A DNA stretch of 64,000 nt from Sabellastarte sp. h YS-2021 (GCA_964017235.1 OZ024940.1:29444573-29508572), one strand, 5' to 3'; shown: positions 53,444 through 64,000, counted from the first letter of the stretch. Translations and numbers: made by a program. Notes: generated by a model from the sequence alone, not told the origin.

Positions 53444-54030
53444 CACTTTGACCATTACGGCCAAGTGGGTAACACACTCGCCTAGGAACACAGAGGACGT
53501 GGGTTCAATCCCAGATACAGATACATAGTGGCTCAGATGACCACTTAAAATGGTGGTCCTCTGTCATTGGGTCCTATCCCCAGTGGCAGCTTACAGAAAC
53601 ATCAATTTTATTTATTTTTATCTATTTGGGGTTTTCGCATCGCTTTCAACACTGTACAGGTCATATCACGACGGGTAGTTGGAAGGGCGGAGGAAACCAG
53701 TACATACAGTTCGTCAGGGTTCTGTACTGTAAACTGACGACCAACGGCAAGCAACTACCAGCTTTCTCACTTGAGGCCGTGCCGGGAACCGAACCGCGGC
53801 CTCAGAGGTAGGATGCGAGAGTGTTACCACTCTGCCACCGTGGCCCCTAAAGAAACCTCAAGGACATTGATAAATGGTCATTCTTGAGACTCTGTCTTTC
53901 AGTTAGTGGGTAATGTCAGTCACTAGAGAGCTTGGCCTGTACTTGTGTAGTTACGATGGTTCAAATAGTGAGCTTTGAGTCCTGTAGTATATGGAGATAT
54001 TGAGCTGATTATACAATACAATTGTCACAG
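53444..54030 (+). mobile_element. SINE-B copy 12, split by a SINE-A
   Basis: Plus copy: ACGGCCAAGTGGGTAACACA head to CCCCAGTGGCAGCTTACAGA, interrupted by SINE-A, then AAAGAAACCTCAAGGACATT to the tail TTGAGCTGATTATACAATAC. Confidence 0.92.
53606..53847 (-). mobile_element. SINE-A copy 18 inside SINE-B
   Basis: Complete reverse copy of the GTAGTTGGAAGGGCGGAGG subgroup. Target duplication TACAGAAACATCAA (53592-53605) against TAAAGAAACCTCAA (53848-53861), 12 of 14. Confidence 0.95.
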
Positions 54031-54200
54031 CCATGCCACATAAAACATCACATTCCAGTCAGGGAAAATATCCATTAGGCACTTTTATATACAACAAACA
54101 TAAGATTAAGTTCTGTAAATATGGTAGATTTAGATCCATTTGAATAAGTTGCTGGTCATGTACCACTTTTGGCCTTGATTGTAGAAATCGTATCCCCCCC

Positions 54201-54223
54201 AAAAAAAAAAAAAAAAAAAAAAA
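54201..54223. repeat. Poly-A tract (A23)
   Basis: Preceded by C7. Not attached to a recognisable retroelement. Confidence 0.9.
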
Positions 54224-54308
54224 GAAGGCTGTATTAAAGGTTAATTGGCTAATGCTTTTGTTGAAAATACATTTATCAACACATGTTTCTATATTGAGAG
54301 ATCAACTG

Positions 54309-54430
54309 TTTACAGTACAGAACCTTGACACCAACTGTATGTACTGGTTTGCTTTGCCCACAAAACTACCCGTCGTGATATGACCTGTACAGTGTTGAAA
54401 GCGATGTAAAACCCCAAATATATAAATAAA
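54309..54430 (+). mobile_element. SINE-A copy 19, 5'-truncated
   Basis: Starts at TTTACAGTACAGAACCTTGA and ends CCCCAAATATATAAATAAAA. TCAACTG occurs at both flanks (54303-54309, 54438-54444), a weak target duplication. Confidence 0.9.
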
Positions 54431-55017
54431 ATCACCTTCAACTGACATACAAGAAGTGCAAATAAGGACTGTGTCCATTTTATGCTAAGCAGATCAGCCA
54501 AAAATTGGCACACACAAAATAAAATCCGCACATCCTGCCAAATTACAGCCAGAACAAGATCAAAAGGAACTAAAAAACGTGAAAATGTGAGCAGAGCATA
54601 TTGGGGGGGAGAGGTTATAAAACATGGGGACGCCAATAGCTGTCAACAATTTGCCCAATAAGCTATAATATCTGAGGCCTTCCAGTGATTTGTTTTGGAA
54701 GCTCTTGCAAGTAATGGAGTTTTGTGAGCTTAATAATAACCGGGTCATTGTCATTTCCTGTGAAAAAAACCCAAAATATCGGTGTTACCAGGGGGTTGAT
54801 TTGGTGAATAACTCTGATATACTAGCTAGGAAGCACTCAATGAGTGCAAGACCTCCGACTAGATATTCTAAAAAAAATTTAAGGAAACCAAATTGCTGTT
54901 CTTGTCATTAGTTTTGCGTACACATTTTTTTTTCATCTGAACTTTCTTCATGGAATACATGACTTAAACTGGGAAGCACTCGTAGAGTACTGACGTCTGC
55001 CAAGACACTCAAGTATT
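54431..55017. other. Upstream sequence without recognised elements
   Basis: Nothing recognised; the open frame at 54690-54911 lacks domains. Confidence 0.4.
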
Positions 55018-55513
55018 CCCATTGTATTGTGTATTTCTACTCAGCACAATATCTCCATGTACTACAGGACTCAAAGGAAAGCTGGTAGTTGCTTGCCGTT
55101 GGTCAGCAGTTTACAGTACACAACCCTAGCGAACTCTATGTACTGGTTTCCTCTGCCCTTCCAACTACCCGTCGTGATATGACCTGTACAGTGTTGAAAG
55201 CGACGTTAAACCCCCAAATAAACAAATACAGGACTCAAAGCACTATTTGATCCGTCCTGACTACATAAGTACAGCCCAAACTGTCTAGAGACTGACATTC
55301 CCCCCTAACTGAAAGACAGAGGCTCAAGGATGACCATTTATCAACATCCCTGAGGTTCTTTAGCCTGCCACTGGGGATAGGACCCAATGACAGAGGACCG
55401 CCATTTTAAGTGGTCATCTGAGCTACTATGTATCTGCCTGTACCTGGGATTGAACCCACGTCCTCTGTGTTCCTAGGCGAGTGTGTTACCCACTAAGCCA
55501 CATTGGCAGATAA
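55018..55513 (-). mobile_element. SINE-B copy 13, split by a SINE-A
   Basis: Reverse copy: GTGTATTTCTACTCAGCACA tail, interrupted after ACTACAGGACTCAAAG, resuming with TACAGGACTCAAAGCACTAT and running to the full head (CCACTAAGCCACATTGGCAG). Confidence 0.93.
55077..55226 (+). mobile_element. SINE-A copy 20, 5'-truncated, inside SINE-B
   Basis: Starts at GAAAGCTGGTAGTTGCTTGC and ends GTTAAACCCCCAAATAAACAAA. Exact target duplication TACAGGACTCAAAG at 55063-55076 and 55227-55240. Confidence 0.97.
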
Positions 55514-55759
55514 TTGTAATATATTGTAATTTCCCCAAAATATATTGTAATTTTTTTATTTTAACACCCAATCCCCCCCCCCCCCCCAGTTATGGGATGG
55601 CATGCCCATAAAATTGTACTGAAAATGAAACCCGTTGAAAATTTGGGATTTTTTTTTTTTTTAAACGGATACGGATCTTTTTCCACAATTTAATCACTTC
55701 TTTCTTTCGGTCGGGCCGTACTCACATGTAACATTTCATAACGATGACTCCATAAATTT
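55514..55759. other. Upstream sequence with homopolymers
   Basis: A C14 tract near 55575 and a T14 tract near 55650. Nothing else recognised. Confidence 0.5.
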
Positions 55760-56082
55760 TGCAGGAATCATGGACAGAGACAGACAGGCTGACAGACAGA
55801 CAGACTGAGAGACAGACAGACAAATATATAAATCCACCCGTCCAAGTTGCAGACTTTGTAATATCGCCGCATACTTGTGAATGCAATAGCTAAGTAGCTA
55901 AAATGGTCATAGCTATGTGAGAAAATGCTACCCGATTTTGTCAAAATTCGCTTGTGCCCTATTCTGACCAATGACAATGTTGCATGAAAAAATATGAGAA
56001 TCCTAGCTCCAAAATTGTCACCTAAAACATGCTAACAAACAAACATACAAATATACAAACCGACTGACCAACGTACCAAGTA
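55760..56082 (-). repeat. Dispersed repeat H, copy 2 (inverted)
   Basis: The reverse complement matches 50265-50528 block by block. Includes AGTAGCTAAAATGGTCATAG CTATGT and GAATCCTAGCTCCAAAATTG. A CAGACAGA-rich end has expanded at 55775-55830. Confidence 0.8.
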
Positions 56083-56141
56083 ATGAACATACCCACACAC
56101 ATAGCCTCTTAGTGGAGAAAACACTGAATCAGACACAGCAA

Positions 56142-56378
56142 TTATTTATTTGGGTTTTAATGTCGCTTTCAACACTGTACAAGTCTGTACAGCATATCAT
56201 GACAGGTAGTTTTGTGGGCGGAGGAAACAAGTACATACAGTTGGTCAAGGTTCTGTACTGTAACCTGCCAACCAATGGCAAGCAACTACCAGCTTTCCCA
56301 CTTGAGGTTGGGCCGGGATTCAAACTCCGATCTCAGAGGTGGGAGGCGAGAGTGTTACCACTCTGCCACCGTGGCCCC
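56142..56378 (-). mobile_element. SINE-A copy 21
   Basis: Complete reverse copy with a 12-bp local duplication (CTGTACAAGTCTGTACAGCATATC) in the tail; head ends GCCACCGTGGCCCC. Confidence 0.93.
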
Positions 56379-56698
56379 AGGCCTCATATTGTACAGAAAA
56401 ATGTTGCCCAGCAACCCTGGCTTTATTGACACTTGACAAAACTAATATAGCTATTACAGCCAATTCATCCAAGCCAGCCCCAACCAAATGACCTTGACAC
56501 TACCTCATAAATCCCCCAGATTACAGATATGCTGTCTTATCACCATTTCGTTGATAAGACAGGTGATGGAGTGGCCAATGTCGACCTTTTATGGCATGAA
56601 GGACACAAGTTAAGGTAAACATCAACAGTTCTGCTACCATATATGGGTGAGTTTTCTAACTTGGTTCGGGTAATTTTAAAAACATACTTTACTCAGTC
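56379..56698. other. Upstream sequence without recognised elements
   Basis: Nothing recognised. Confidence 0.4.
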
Positions 56699-57031
56699 AA
56701 TTGTATTGTATTGTGTATTTATACTCAGTGCAATATCTCCATGTACTACAGGACTCAAAGCACTATTTGACCCATCCTGACTACACAAGTACAGTCCAAG
56801 CTCTCTAGTGACTGACATTCCCCCCTAACTGAAAGACAGAGGCTCAAGGATGACCATTTATCAACGTCCCTGAGGTTCTTTAACCTGCCACTGGGGATAG
56901 GACCCAGTGACAGAAAGCCGCCATTTTAAGTGGTCATCCGAGCCACTATGTATCCGCCTGTACCTGGGTGTGAACCCACGTCCTCTGTGTTCCTAGGTGA
57001 GTGTGTTACCCACTAGGCCACAGTGGCAGAT
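56699..57031 (-). mobile_element. SINE-B copy 14
   Basis: Reverse full copy, the cleanest in the window: TGTATTTATACTCAGTGCAA to CACTAGGCCACAGTGGCAGA. A good reference for the family. Confidence 0.95.
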
Positions 57032-57423
57032 CCTATAATAATCCTACTCTTTGATCCTCAATACTTGTAGTTCCCCTTAATGACAGACTATACGGAGCAA
57101 TGTAAATAATTTGCTTTTAAATCTACCGGCGAAATCTGACAAAAATGCTAATGACCTTGGAATAGTTAGGGAATGAATTGGTCACATGACCAGCAGTATC
57201 GCCTACATTTACAGGGGTGCAGATATCATGCAAATGTAGCTGCTAAGTGTTTCAAAATATAAACACCACATTTTGAAACTTTTCAAAACAACTTGTTCAG
57301 GTGGATGTGGAAAGGTACAGAATGCGACAGTATGCAAAGTTTACTGGCAGAAGCCGGGCAGTATATGGAAGATTCAGGCATTTTTGTAAAAAGTCTCTAA
57401 ATATACGCAACACCGTCTGTAGT

Positions 57424-57665
57424 GCGATTCTATTCTATTCTGTACTTGTATAGCACTTAATCTCTGCCAGCCAGACTCTAAGGCACAACACCAGAATCTA
57501 ATTTAAAGAAAATCATCATTTCATAGCCGTTGCCAAGTCCAATACCACGGAGATGCCGGATAGAGTGTGTGCTAAGTTGGAAATGCATTTTTTGAAGAGA
57601 TACAATTTTAACCTTTTTCTGAAACAAGTAAGAGGTGATTGTACATCAAATATAATATTGAATAG
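57424..57665 (-). mobile_element. LINE-L 3' fragment
   Basis: The minus-strand frame includes VQSPLTCFRKRLKLYLFKKC ISN, the ORF2 C-terminus pattern. The 3' UTR ends CTTAGAGTCTGGCTGGCAGA GATTAAGTGCTATACAAGTA. 5'-truncated. Confidence 0.78.
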
Positions 57666-57841
57666 AACATCAGACAAACAAACAGATCTGCATGCCTTGA
57701 ACAAATTTTCATCCTTGATATACAAGATGTCTTTTAAAAGAAACAGCATGTCACTGGACCTTGTAGTTTTGGAGAAGTTCTTCACCCGGACGACAATGCG
57801 TACGTGTACGCGGATGCGGATGTCGCAGAATGATGCCATAA

Positions 57842-57870
57842 TGTCAGCTGACTGGACAAGTCAGCTGACA
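57842..57870. repeat. 12-bp palindrome TGTCAGCTGACT
   Basis: The arms 57842-57853 and 57859-57870 are exact inverted repeats around GGACA, and pairing extends a few bases further with mismatches. Confidence 0.85.
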
Positions 57871-58915
57871 TAATGACAAACTCAATTCTTAGAATTAACA
57901 TCTCAAAAAATATATCAAGTGATCAACAACTTATCTGAAGAGGGCCTTAACTGGTGAAATAAGGTCGGCTTAAGTAGAACAGATGATGAGCCAATGGGGA
58001 TGACATATCAAGTCATGTGACTGTATCACATGTTTGGCATCTTATTCACCCACCACCCACTCAACTGGGTGTTTACTTAAACACTTTAAACCTGTTTTTA
58101 TCCAGTCCAGATTTCTGTTAATTTCCTCAGATTCCGAGAAATCCCACATCCTTGGTGGGCCGGTGTGATTCAGATGGGCTAATAACGTCTCAATTAGAGC
58201 GACGACAGTTTTATTGTGTTTGAACTGTGAGAAAAAAACCTCTCTTTGATCAAACGATGCCTTGATGGCAATACAGTTTAATTACAAGGCCGCCTTAATG
58301 CCATGATAAGTCGGCCAATGTCATCGGTACGGACAGCCCGGACGTTTGCGTTTATCACTTAGAAATTCATGGATTCCCCAGTTAATTTCGGATGGCAAGC
58401 CTGTTTGCAATACCCAGAAACCCTTTGATCTATTTTTGACAAAAAAATCATAAATTAATGTATTTAGGTGCTATAGTGGAATGACTGAGTCACTCAAAAG
58501 AGGCTTAAACAGCTACAATATTAAGGAACAGTTTTATGCTTGACAAAGATTTAAGCCAAATAACTACTAAGTCAGCAAAATTTGAACAGAAATAGTGTAT
58601 TTGTGTCTGTTTTGAGGAACTTAAAGTGAATTATACTTTTGACAAGTCCACCAACTAAAAATACTTCATCAAAAATTTTTTAAAAAATCAACTAATTCAT
58701 CATTTACAGTCCTTTTTAGTAAAAAAGTCAGCTTACCAAGTTAACACATAGCAACCGACCAATCAACATACAGCTTACAAATCATTCTGTCTATATCTGC
58801 AGCCCTGATTGGCTGGAGATGATTTCATTGTTTACTTCAATTCTGTGCCAACTGAAGGCAGGCATCAAATTACGAAGCCAAGCAGTAAATGGTTTTAAAC
58901 AGCCCAGGTTATGTA
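57871..58915. other. Upstream sequence without recognised elements
   Basis: Apparently unique for 1 kb, AT-rich, no gene supported. Confidence 0.4.
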
Positions 58916-58917
58916 AT

Positions 58918-59325
58918 CATTGGGGTCCGTCCATCCGTCTGTCTGTGTGTCTGTCTGTTTGTTAGTGAACAGCGTAACTCAAAAAGTTATACATGGATTT
59001 TCTTTCAAATTCGCAGAGAGTGTCCATATATGCTTAAGTAAGAAGTGATTAAATTTTGGAGGAGTCAATGCCACCAACACCAGTGTTAGAGTCACCTTAA
59101 AGTAAAAAAAAAATGAGGATTTTTTTATCCCATAACTCGAACTGTGGCTCATTTTGGTCTATCATACCAGGTGTATATGCCACAGTATCCAAAATATGCA
59201 ATCTGACTTTATGGTGACCTTAATTGTTCTATTTTTATCAAGTTACGGCCACCTTAAAGTGACATAACTTGTTATTAGCCTCTGGCCTGGCAGAGATCTG
59301 CACTCTTTGAGTGATTTTCTAGTTT
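58918..59325 (+). repeat. Family E dispersed repeat (long variant)
   Basis: GTCTGTGTGTCTGTCTGTTT GTTAGTGAACAG, CTCAAAAAGTTATACATGGA TTT, AGAAGTGATTAAATTTTGGA, then GGCAGAGATCTGCACTCTTT GAGTG. It has a ~150-bp insertion with CACCTTAAAGT words, like the flank at 1500-1530. Confidence 0.72.
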
Positions 59326-60363
59326 ACATATATTATTATAATTATTATTAAATTAGTCCATATGCAAATGCCTTGGTATATGTTTGCATAAAGTCAGTCA
59401 TTAAGACTACTTCAAAGTATTTCACCAAATACAAGTGTACAAGCTTAATTAAAAAGAGACAATTTCATGGGAAAACTGTGCGTATCATGCATATGCATAC
59501 ATAACATTGCATAAATTTACATAATTTTACAACACCTGAAGAAAATCAACAATAATAAAGGTTGTTTTTTTTACAAGATGTCCACACAAATAAAAGGAAA
59601 TCCCCAACAAAAGAATTTACTGCCTTCCTAGTAATTATGGCAATAGCAACACAATATGTAAACCCTATTTTTTACAAGAACTGATCTTAAAACTTAAAAA
59701 AAAAAGACAGCCATTGTTTTGAACTCATTGCATCACCATTCATACGGACACAAGGGATTTGACCTTAAGGATTACAAATTACAAAACTTTGAAAATGTGT
59801 GTCTTCAGACAATACTTGGTGTGCTGCCAATAAAAGCAGTACCTATTAATGATATATGATCTCGATGCTAATCAACAAGTTTATATAATACACAATACAC
59901 AATGTACCAATTAACAGTACAACAGTAATCATTAACAAAGGTACTCAACATTAAGAAACTCACTTTAGGTGTCCAATTTCCCAGCACAAAAGTATCCAGG
60001 TTACTATCCAGGTAATCCCAAGTAATAATGGACATAGATAGCCTCTGTCCAGTGTTTTATAATCTACTCAAGAAATTCCCCTTTCTGTCTGTGACATCAA
60101 GCAAGTGCCCCCTTGTCAACTAGCCAATCAGATTTGACTCTACCTCCCCCTCCCCCTGCCCCCCTCTCTTGTCACTCAATTCCACTCAGTATTTACTCAG
60201 CCTAATCTTGGAAACAAACAGGTTCAGCTGAAAGGCTTTTTGGAGTGTAGTTTGGCGACAGCGTGCTGACACTCACAAAAAATCTGTGTGTACCCTCTCC
60301 TCCCCCTGTAGAATCAGGTAACCCCTGTTCACACTTACCCGATAAGACACTAAAAGCCTCTCT
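59326..60363. other. Upstream sequence without recognised elements
   Basis: Nothing recognised; AT-rich. Confidence 0.4.
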
Positions 60364-60373
60364 TACATCCCAT

Positions 60374-60529
60374 TGGGCCGGGCGCTTCATGTTGGAAAGT
60401 TGGTAGTTACTTGCTGATGCCTGGTAGTTTACAGTGAAGTATGCACTGGTTTCCTCCACCTGTAAACTACCCGTCGCAATATGACCCTGGCTGTTGAACG
60501 TGACGTAAAACAACAAATAAATAAATAAA
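60374..60529 (+). mobile_element. SINE-D copy 3, 5'-truncated, with 10-bp target duplication
   Basis: Starts at TGGGCCGGGCGCTTCATG and ends ACGTAAAACAACAAATAAAT. Exact TACATCCCAT at 60364-60373 and 60530-60539. Confidence 0.93.
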
Positions 60530-60539
60530 TACATCCCAT

Positions 60540-60645
60540 CGGGTGTGCAGGAAAAAAGCCCCTCAGGAAAAATGCCCATCAAGTGAATTCCATCAGATGA
60601 AAAGCCCATCAGGAAAATTGCCCATCAGCCCATTGTTCACACGTA
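60540..60645. repeat. CCCATCAGGAAAA phrase cluster
   Basis: AAATGCCCATCAAGTGAATT, AAAGCCCATCAGGAAAATTG and CCCATCAGCCC. Same wording as 38481-38765 and 61530-61800. Confidence 0.6.
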
Positions 60646-61525
60646 TGATGGGATATAAGAGAAGCTTAATATTTACATAGATTCGAAAACATGTCTGTGA
60701 AGTTGAAGAACCATGTCGCAGAATTTCTAAAGCTTATGGCATGCTTGTTTTCAACTCCATAGCAAATAGCTTTTTCAGACTGCTTGCCTGGGTAAGTGGC
60801 ACATGTCATAAAATGGCACAAATATATATTATACAAAGGATTCAAAATTTAGCAAATCAGTTAGGATGTAATTTGTCTTAAAAATTATGCATTTCTAAGC
60901 TATGATTTGAATGGTCATTCATCAATTCAGGCCCTTAAAAGAGGGTTAATTTATGTGACCTTTTTTGAGTGAAAAGTAGGTCAGACTCGGAGACAGTTTA
61001 CCAGGAGAACTGTGAACTCAGCCAAAGTCAGTCTGAGAGAGAGAGTCCACCACCATCACAGAGTCAATGGCAAATATTTGCACTTGTCTTCTGAGAGCAT
61101 ATTTGTTCAGCAAACCAGAGTCTTGAGAATACGCCATTATAGCATGGCTTCCTCTTGTGTACAAGGAAAATGGCCAATAAAGATTTGGGGGAAAAAAATA
61201 AATATAACAATCTGCCTGTCTTTCCAGTGAGAGTTTTTGAAAAACCCTGTCGCCCAAATAATTGACTTCAAAGCCAAGAAAGGTACACTCGTAGAGGTAG
61301 GAGGGAATTTTTCCTTTTTTCTAACATTCTCCCCAGGCCAAAAAATCTGAAAGATTATCAAAGTGCATGCAAATGAAAATTGTTTTGGCAAAGTGCAAAT
61401 TGAAAAGGGTTTGGGGGATTAAGTCTCTCAAAAAGAAAATAAGTAAATATACAGAATGTCTGGCCAGCTAAATAGTAAAGGTTACTTTGATTGTTTGTGG
61501 GAAAATCTGCCTCCTGGATTATAGG
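60646..61525. other. Upstream sequence without recognised elements
   Basis: Overlapping open frames at 61012-61391 on both strands show no domain. Confidence 0.35.
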
Positions 61526-61529
61526 TGTG

Positions 61530-61800
61530 TGGAAAAATCCCCAGCAGGAAAAATGCCCATCAGGAAATCTGTCCACCACCCAAAATAGGTCAAAGCAAAC
61601 TGCCCACCGGGAAAAAGGGACCTAGGTAAAGTCCCCAGTAGGAAAACTACCCACCACCCTTAATTAGTTTTAGTAAAGTACCACCCACCAGGAAATCTGC
61701 CCACCACACAAAATCAGCCTAGGTAAACTGCCCAGAAGGAAATCTGCCCAAAAGAGGCCAAATGAACTACCTTACAGGTAAATTGCCTACGAAAAATCCC
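61530..61800. repeat. Degenerate tandem of (A)CTGCCCACCAGGAAA type
   Basis: Seven or so variants of CCCA(C/G)(C/A)AGGAAA, with AAATCNGNNTAGGTAAA between them, at roughly 50-65-bp spacing. Confidence 0.65.
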
Positions 61801-62215
61801 TGGATTGAAAATCACCAACTATTCGCAAACCCAACTAAAATCCTCAAGATGAGAGTTTGAAAATTCTCAATTATGAAAATCCTCAATGACAATACCAGTT
61901 TTGCTAATGCAATAGTATTTGGCCTTATTATCCATTATGTGTTGGCCATTGACTTTGTATGAGATTTTGGGGTACTAATAATAATGATAACATTGAGCCA
62001 TACATTTTAAATTATGGACTCTGAATTTTTTTTTTTTTTTTGATAACTGTAAGTAATTTCTTCCGCATTCCTTTTTGTAACTATGGACTTAATCCTATTG
62101 TATTCACAGACTTCACTGACGACATCCAAACCACTTTGCAAAGCAAAAAACAGCCAAAAGAAATTAAATTATAATTTCTCCTTTCCTGTAATTCCATTCT
62201 TCAAGTCAGTATGTT
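61801..62215. other. Upstream sequence without recognised elements
   Basis: T14 run near 62028; nothing else recognised. Confidence 0.4.
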
Positions 62216-62217
62216 AT

Positions 62218-62350
62218 ATCTGTATATTATTATATTATTATATATATTACTATATTATTACTGTATTATTATGTATAATTATATTATTACTGTATTATTA
62301 TATATTATATATACATTATATCTGTATATTATATATTATTATCTGTATCT
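62218..62350. repeat. TATTA/TATAT low-complexity tract
   Basis: Imperfect (TATTAT)n. The hydrophobic YY/II-rich frame across it is an artefact of composition. Confidence 0.9.
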
Positions 62351-62369
62351 TGTTACTGTGACATGAGCC

Positions 62370-62575
62370 AAAAAAGGTATTACTTTTATAACCGTTTATT
62401 TGTCTGCTTGTTTGTACGGGGGATTAAACAAACACAACTGAAAATAAAATGAGAATATGGGTTTGGTCCAACTTAGATCCCATTAAATTGAGAGAGTAAT
62501 CTGGATCACTGTCTAGATACAAAAAAAATAATCCAAATTTTCCCTTTTCTTTTTTTTATAATTTTGTTTAAAAAA
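62370..62575 (+). repeat. Family E dispersed repeat (short variant)
   Basis: AAAAGGTATTACTTTTATAA CCGTTTATTTGTCTG, GGTCCAACTTAGATCCCATT AAATTGAGAG and TAATCTGGATCACTGTCTAG. The GGCGGAGG end is lost. Confidence 0.78.
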
Positions 62576-63015
62576 AGTCTATTTGTCTTAGAACTGTTTC
62601 ACTTCCTTTGCCAATTTTTTTTGTTTGTTTTTGTTTTCAGTTTGAACATTCGGAATTTATTTATCTTTTATTCATTAAGAAGAATCTGGTATAATAGTCT
62701 TTGAATCTACAAAACATATGATACATATACGATGAAGTTTACTTTATTTGCAAGTAATTTGCTTTATTATGTTGACATAAACGAGTTGTAAATAGATCAA
62801 TGACCTCAAGAAAAATGACAGATTTTTGCACGTAGTGAATTATTAATAATAACACTACAAAAATCAATATTTACCTGGGGGCAAAATCGGCGTCTTTGAA
62901 TATTGGGGCGGATCAAATGGAATCTAATTCAACCCATTGACACGGGCAAGGAATTGTCTTGACAGGGGGTAGTTTGTGTATGAGGGGGGGGGGGGCTTAG
63001 AGGGTCAAACTGAGC
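62576..63015. other. Upstream sequence without recognised elements
   Basis: A G11 run near 62985; nothing else recognised. Confidence 0.4.
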
Positions 63016-63019
63016 TCTT

Positions 63020-63120
63020 AAACCCCTTTCACACTGCAGGCGGTAAAACCCGCAATTACAGGTGTCAGACCAAATGGCCCCCTGTCCTTCAACTACCATC
63101 TGATGTCCATATGTGAACTG
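63020..63120 (+). mobile_element. MITE end fragment, family I
   Basis: ACCCCTTTCACACTGCAGGC GGTAAAACCCGCAATTACAG, homologous to 46897. Continues with CTTCAACTACCATCTGATGT, like TTTCCACTACCGTCCAAGG there. Confidence 0.55.
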
Positions 63121-63349
63121 GTGAGACAGCGGCCTTCCGTCCCGTTCTGTGAGCGTCTCATTCAAAATGTTTAAAACTTCCTCCTCTAAACTTCTCAACG
63201 GCAGTCACAGTCATTCACCATCCCTTGCCCTACCGCCGTCCCAATATCCGTGTTTGTTAGTCCCCGTCGGCCCATTTCAGTGACCTTCCAAAGATAAATT
63301 TGTCATACAGCAACTGAAGGCGTATAAGGTTGTGTCTCGGTTTTGCTTC

Positions 63350-63705
63350 GGTATCTGAAGCCTCCTTAAGATAAAGGTCACCTTAAATTCAAGGATTTCC
63401 TTGAATCTCTCCCACTTTTAAAACATCTCAGTTTCACAAAGCCTCCTTCCTTAACGGAAACCTTGAACAACTCCCTCAAATTTCAAGGAAGCTAAGGACC
63501 TACCTTAAATTTAAGGAAGTGTCCTCCAAAGAATGTTTAATAATTTTAAAGGACATTTGCTCTCTCCTTAAGTTTCACGGAAGAACCTTTATTAAGGAGA
63601 GTTAAAGGAGGCTTTGTGATACTTAATTTTAAGGTGGCCTTCCCAAAGGAAAATAAATGACCTTCCTTTTACTAAAGGAGGTCCTTTCATGAAAATGGCC
63701 CCAGG
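63350..63705 (-). mobile_element. MITE-like element M, copy 2 (inverted)
   Basis: The reverse complement matches 4688-5020 end to end: GGGGCCATTTTCATGAAAGG, GCAAATGTCCTTTAAAATTA TTAAACATTC, GGAAGGAGGCTTTGTGAAAC TGA, and the end CTTAAGGAGGCTTCAG. Confidence 0.85.
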
Positions 63706-64000
63706 TGTTCGTCCGACGGTTACATAAGGTGACTGGGTGGTAGATGGAGGGGCATAACTTCCTTGTTGGAGGTGATGAATAAAATTTTCTAGGTATAAAA
63801 ATTTTTTAAAAATCAACCGTAAAAATTTATTTTCATGCAACTTGTTGGCAAATAATATACCTTCAGATTGATTGGCAACTTTTCAGATACCAATTCTACC
63901 TTTTTTTCACACAGCTATTGTATCCAATTTTTTCAGAAATTTCAAAAATAATGTTATACTTAGAAATTTGTCCTTTTTCATAATAAAAAGAATCAAATAG
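63706..64000. other. Right edge, nothing recognised
   Basis: AT-rich; the open frame at 63592-63840 overlaps element M and is not credible. Confidence 0.4.

Noticed and set aside
60202..60609. 135-codon minus-strand open frame
   Set aside because: It reads through a truncated SINE-D copy.
62083..62361. Hydrophobic 92-codon frame
   Set aside because: It is the translation of a TAT/TTA low-complexity tract.
1..64000. CRISPR arrays, prokaryotic operons, phage or virus genes
   Set aside because: Tandem arrays here have no spacer structure, the gene has spliceosomal introns, and no viral hallmark protein is readable in any frame.

Overview
This window is eukaryotic, AT-rich, intron-rich and very dense in short interspersed repeats. 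The only protein-coding gene I can support is a hedgehog (hh) ortholog on the minus strand. Exon 1 (15881-16183) carries the signal peptide, the N-terminal Cys and the first part of the signalling domain. Exon 2 (6199-6362) continues the domain through the Ca2+/Zn2+ site region. The remaining exons must lie beyond the left edge. The protein and the mix of tRNA-derived SINEs whose tails read roughly GTTGAA(A/C)GCGACGTAAAA point to a lophotrochozoan, most likely a marine mollusc. That assignment is inference.

Layout. 1-6198 is the left part of hh intron 2: a ~351-bp satellite array, a (CGG)14 tract, a ~53-bp minisatellite, several SINEs, a long MITE-like element and a nested palindrome. 6363-15880 is hh intron 1 (~9.5 kb). 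It holds SINEs, a 51-bp minisatellite with a 255-bp higher-order period, an AGT microsatellite and a long inverted-repeat element. 16184 to 64000 is about 48 kb upstream of hh with no supported gene. It is a mosaic of apparently unique sequence and mobile elements, and may hold hh regulatory DNA (inference).

Mobile elements. I sorted the dispersed repeats by reading copies against each other; the family letters are mine. SINE-A, SINE-B, SINE-C and SINE-D have tRNA-like heads (A and B boxes). A, C and D share a 3' domain although their heads differ. One 5S-rRNA-headed SINE (SINE3 type) lies near 24.7 kb. LINE-L is a non-LTR family seen only as 5'-truncated 3' ends: the ORF2 C-terminal tail followed by a 3' UTR ending near AGATTAAGTGCTATAAAAG. 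Family E is a dispersed repeat with a (T/C)TGT-rich start and a GGCGGAGGTCTGCACTCTC-like end. M, H and several TIR or foldback elements look like non-autonomous DNA transposons. Many SINEs have clear target-site duplications of 10-16 bp, and four nested insertions give relative ages.

There is no bacterial-type operon, CRISPR array or obvious novel protein system here. The more unusual items are the split of hedgehog exon 2, the graded satellite, the 255-bp higher-order array, the 5S-headed SINE, the modular SINE tails, and the excess of long C/G homopolymers. Unless an entry says otherwise, repeat boundaries are good to about 10 bp.
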